This document shows positions 8,579-10,418 of a stretch of 10,418 nt of DNA, piece after piece. The position numbers were made by a program, and so were the translations under genes. The notes under the pieces were generated by a model. That model saw nothing but the letters and a program-made list of their open reading frames with translations. It was not told where the DNA came from and searched no databases. The DNA is from Euperipatoides rowelli (taxonomy: Eukaryota; Onychophora; Udeonychophora; Euonychophora; Peripatopsidae). Within the stretch, counting starts at the first letter, position 1; the number at the start of each line of letters is the position of its first letter. Location of the stretch: NCBI GenBank assembly GCA_003024985.2, contig PXIH01S0003142.1; one strand, 5' to 3'.

Positions 8579-8641
8579 GGGTGCCAGGTGTTAAGTCTGA
8601 AATCCATGCAATTCACGGATTTCTGGGTAATTTGGCAACCC
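8579..8641. repeat. 63-bp imperfect palindrome, GC-richer than surroundings
   Basis: GGGTGCCA (8579-8586) faces TGGCAACCC (8633-8641), and GAAATCC (8599-8605) pairs exactly with GGATTTC (8617-8623). The outer ends resemble GGGTTGCCA-type termini of small inverted-repeat transposons, so this may be a tiny MITE or its remnant. Confidence 0.5.
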
Positions 8642-8819
8642 TTGTTCATTTTAATATTTATGTTGTTTAGATAAAAGTGATTGGCTTTTATAAACTTCAT
8701 ATCATTAGCCATTTAATTAAAAAAATATTACTTTAATTGTAAGTTCATTTCATGTTTTGTGATTATCATATTCTAATCAATGTAATAGGAATTTTTTTAC
8801 ATTTTTTTTTTTTTTTTAG

Positions 8820-8887
8820 ATTTTGAGAGTAGTTGTATAGTTTTGGACTGTATTCATATGTCAAAGGTGGACTATTCTTTTATTCAG
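8820..8887 (+). CDS. SLC26A11: SLC26A11-like exon: central STAS strand
   Basis: This 68-nt exon follows a run of about 17 T and an ag acceptor. Its first two bases complete AAT (Asn) with the base at 7021. It then reads FESSCIVLDCIHMSKVDYSFIQ. The hydrophobic strand CIVLDC, then H and (K)VDYS, is the conserved core of the STAS fold, where the family pattern is a beta strand ending in D, about six residues, then (I/V)D. Tyrosine after that aspartate is as in SLC26A11. The donor CAG|gttaac is weaker than the others. If the intron were retained, the frame would add nine codons and stop at TGA 8915-8917, giving a truncated STAS domain. Confidence 0.86.
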
Positions 8888-10005
8888 GTTAACATTTTTA
8901 CTTATTATTTTCTTTGATCTAGGCTAGTACATTTCATAAAATATTAGATTATCTCTCATGGAGACTAAATATGTTATCAGTTTATATGATTTCCTCTACT
9001 GACAAATCCGACATGCTGGTTACTTCATAGGTATTAAATTCAGTTATTACCATATAGAGCTAGATGAATTTAGATATCAGCCTTGTCTAATATAAGACTT
9101 TTCACATTTCTACTGATGTAAAAAAAGAAAAAGATCCTGTTAGGCTATATCTATTGCCTCTATGTGTCACTAACTCGTCGAAAACATAAATACAAAGGTT
9201 GGCTGAGTGATTTAACACATCAAGGTTGACATTTCTAAAGGACTTCAAACCTCCTGTATTATATGACTTTCATAATAAAATGGCAGTAGTCTCCTTTTTT
9301 AAATTAAGTTGTTTGCTAGTTCAGACAGGTTAACAAACTCCTAACTTAAAAGGAAGATATGGTTTACATGTTTACATGCTTTTTATTCAATGTGGATTGC
9401 ATTACAAAACTAAATTATATTTTAAGTAGGTAGCCTATTGAATATTAAAAACATTGATTTAGTAAATTATTTGAAGGCTTAGAGTAATAAACCAATATAT
9501 TTTTTAAATTGACTTAATGCAGATTTCAGAACAAAAATGTTACACGAATAGGAGACCAATAGGTCTAGCTATTGATAGATGTAATGTGCCTGTAATCAGC
9601 ATAATCTATTGATAGACAGGACAACACATTTTTTCACCTACATCTGAAACCTCAGACTCTTACCATGATTTTTTTAATAGTTAATAATGTTAATATACAA
9701 ATCAGAAGTGCTCCACTTCCTAGGCTTAATATATTTTGTCTGTAAATGTTTTTAAATAGTGAATGTAAGCATAGAACTTAAAAATAAGTTTATCAAATAA
9801 AAGTTATTTAACGTAGAAAATTCATTGCAAAACATGTAGGCCTTCTGTAAATCAAATATACTAGAATAACCACAAATTATCTATCAACACTAATCTGCTA
9901 ACAAAGTATATGGCACTTTGAGATTCTAACTAATAACAGTTTTCCTGAATTGACAATATAAAGTCTATGGGTCATTTTGTGGATGATATACAGTATGTGG
10001 CTTAC

Positions 10006-10111
10006 CAGGGCTAGGTATTGGCAGTGAATATTTTGTCATCTTCAGACTTTGGTTTCCATCCATTAATGGTGTAGGAGGGTAAGGTAGTATCTTCGGTTGG
10101 GTGGTAGCAGT
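10006..10111 (-). CDS. Possible antisense coding exon, proline-rich, unidentified
   Basis: On the minus strand a 106-nt open stretch begins after a TGA (10114-10112) and ends at the consensus donor CCTG|gtaagcc. It reads TATTQPKILPYPPTPLMD, then GNQSLKMTKYSLPIPSPG plus one base. The true acceptor is unclear; ccgaag|ATACTACC (exon from 10090) is one weak option. Like the segment at 3290-3395 it is Pro-rich, ends in PG at a phase-1 gtaag donor and lies on the same strand. Direct joining of the two would change frame, so an exon between them would be needed. I do not recognise the protein. Confidence 0.22.
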
Positions 10112-10361
10112 TCAAGTTTCCGACAAGATTTCTCTAAAAATTAAATTACTGAAAAAAATTAGCTTTTCGGAATATTCACTACTTATAAACCTCCACAATT
10201 ATATAAAAAAAAATTCAGATTGATATACAAATCCATAAAGAAAGAAATCAAACAATTAAGCTCCTTTCTTAATAATGATAGAAATTGTGATTTAATTAGC
10301 TGCCATTATGTGAATATATTGCTTATTTGGGGCGATTGCAGTTTTGTGTTTCGTTCCTTTT

Positions 10362-10374
10362 CAAAATGGCCGCC
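10362..10374 (+). promoter_or_regulatory. YY1/TISU-like start-site element CAAAATGGCCGCC
   Basis: The motif is close to the YY1/TISU consensus SAASATGGCGGC, which in animals marks promoters of genes with very short 5' leaders and also serves as the start codon context. It is preceded by a pyrimidine-rich stretch (TTTCGTTCCTTTTC) and lies in a GC-richer block. Two positions differ from consensus. Confidence 0.4.
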
Positions 10375-10418
10375 GAGTCCAGACGTAAATTACCGATAAT
10401 AAGCAGACACCTTTCTAA
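10366..10418 (+). CDS. Possible first coding exon of another gene (partial)
   Basis: An ATG in a good context (AAAATGG) opens a frame that stays open to the window edge: MAAESRRKLPIISRHLS plus two bases. Unlike the surrounding introns this segment has CpG dinucleotides and balanced composition. The MAA start from ATGGCCGCC is common in animal housekeeping genes. I cannot identify the protein from 17 residues. If real, it starts while the STAS exons of the transporter are incomplete, so it would be nested in, or just downstream of, a shortened transporter gene. Confidence 0.33.
   Translation, partial: MAAESRRKLPIISRHLS

Larger units (their letters stand above)
7022..8819 (+). other. Intron between the two STAS exons
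   Basis: This 1798-bp phase-1 intron has donor gtaagc and a poly-T ag acceptor. It holds a G-rich tract (7137-7148), a short inverted pair TAACCTGTG/CACAGGTTA (7264-7272, 7282-7290), a T/A switch near 7470-7493, the G14-C9 block, a long A/T hairpin and a small palindrome. No coding exon was recognised. Confidence 0.8.
1339..8887 (+). other. SLC26A11: Partial SLC26A11-like anion transporter gene (exons plus introns)
   Basis: Four exons with matching splice phases (entry phase 1, then 0, 0, 1, exit phase 0) join into 100 uninterrupted codons. The product reads as the last two membrane segments of a SLC26 transporter followed by the start of its STAS domain. From knowledge of the family, SLC26 proteins are multipass anion exchangers or channels with a cytoplasmic C-terminal STAS domain. 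SLC26A11 is the sodium-independent sulfate transporter of plasma membrane and lysosome. The match rests on the tyrosine-glycine-isoleucine-leucine opening of the last helix, the ARP motif after it, the LQP/VQP...FPA motif and the L(D/E)C-H-(I/V)DY motif, recalled from vertebrate SLC26A11. The N-terminal part lies before position 1 and the C-terminal STAS portion was not found. SLC26 membership is secure; the A11 subtype is likely but rests on memory. Confidence 0.85.
8888..10418 (+). other. Intron or downstream region after the last recognised SLC26 exon
   Basis: I could not find an exon with the next expected STAS piece (helix of G-L-x-x-L type). The sequence is A+T-rich with an 11-bp repeat CTATTGATAGA at 9569 and 9606, a possible minus-strand exon near 10006-10111, and a GC-richer block with an ATG at the right edge. 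An AATAAA-type motif near 9275 could serve as a polyadenylation signal only if the donor at 8888 is skipped. Confidence 0.6.

Noticed and set aside
1-10418. CRISPR arrays, rRNA, tRNA genes, bacterial operons or viral genes
   Set aside because: No regularly spaced repeats, no conserved RNA motifs and no long open frames were seen; the splice-bounded exons show nuclear animal DNA.

Overview
This window is eukaryotic and almost certainly from an animal. It is strongly A+T-rich by eye (about 70%), has no long open reading frame, and carries short protein-coding segments bounded by GT..AG splice signals and separated by introns of 0.9 to 4.5 kb. Homopolymer T/A runs, non-autonomous DNA-transposon remnants and fold-back repeats fill the introns. 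Nothing points to a bacterium, virus or plasmid. A marine invertebrate such as a mollusc fits, but the exact lineage cannot be read from the sequence.

The one recognised gene lies on the + strand. Four consecutive exons (1339-1397, 2306-2377, 6919-7021, 8820-8887) join in one frame into 100 codons. They match the end of the transmembrane domain and the first part of the cytoplasmic STAS domain of a SLC26 anion transporter, most like SLC26A11. The exons encoding most of the transporter lie upstream of the window. The rest of the STAS domain was not found before the right edge.

Region by region: 1-1338 is intron holding a 796-bp element (499-1294) with terminal inverted repeats, TA flanks and internal palindromic repeats. 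1398-2305 is a plain intron. 2378-6918 is a large intron with a second 771-bp inverted-repeat element (5704-6474, one ambiguous base at 6393), short tandem duplications, a purine/G tract and an exon-like segment on the minus strand (3290-3395). 7022-8819 is an intron with an abrupt G14-C9 block, a long A/T hairpin (7743-7826) and a small palindrome (8579-8641). 8888-10418 has no recognised SLC26 exon. It holds a second minus-strand exon-like segment (10006-10111) and, at the right edge, a GC-richer block with an ATG in a YY1/TISU-like context (10362-10374), which may be the first coding exon of another gene.

No complete novel system is visible. The points most worth checking are the possible antisense exons in the transporter introns, the internally palindromic transposon, and the putative gene start at the right edge.
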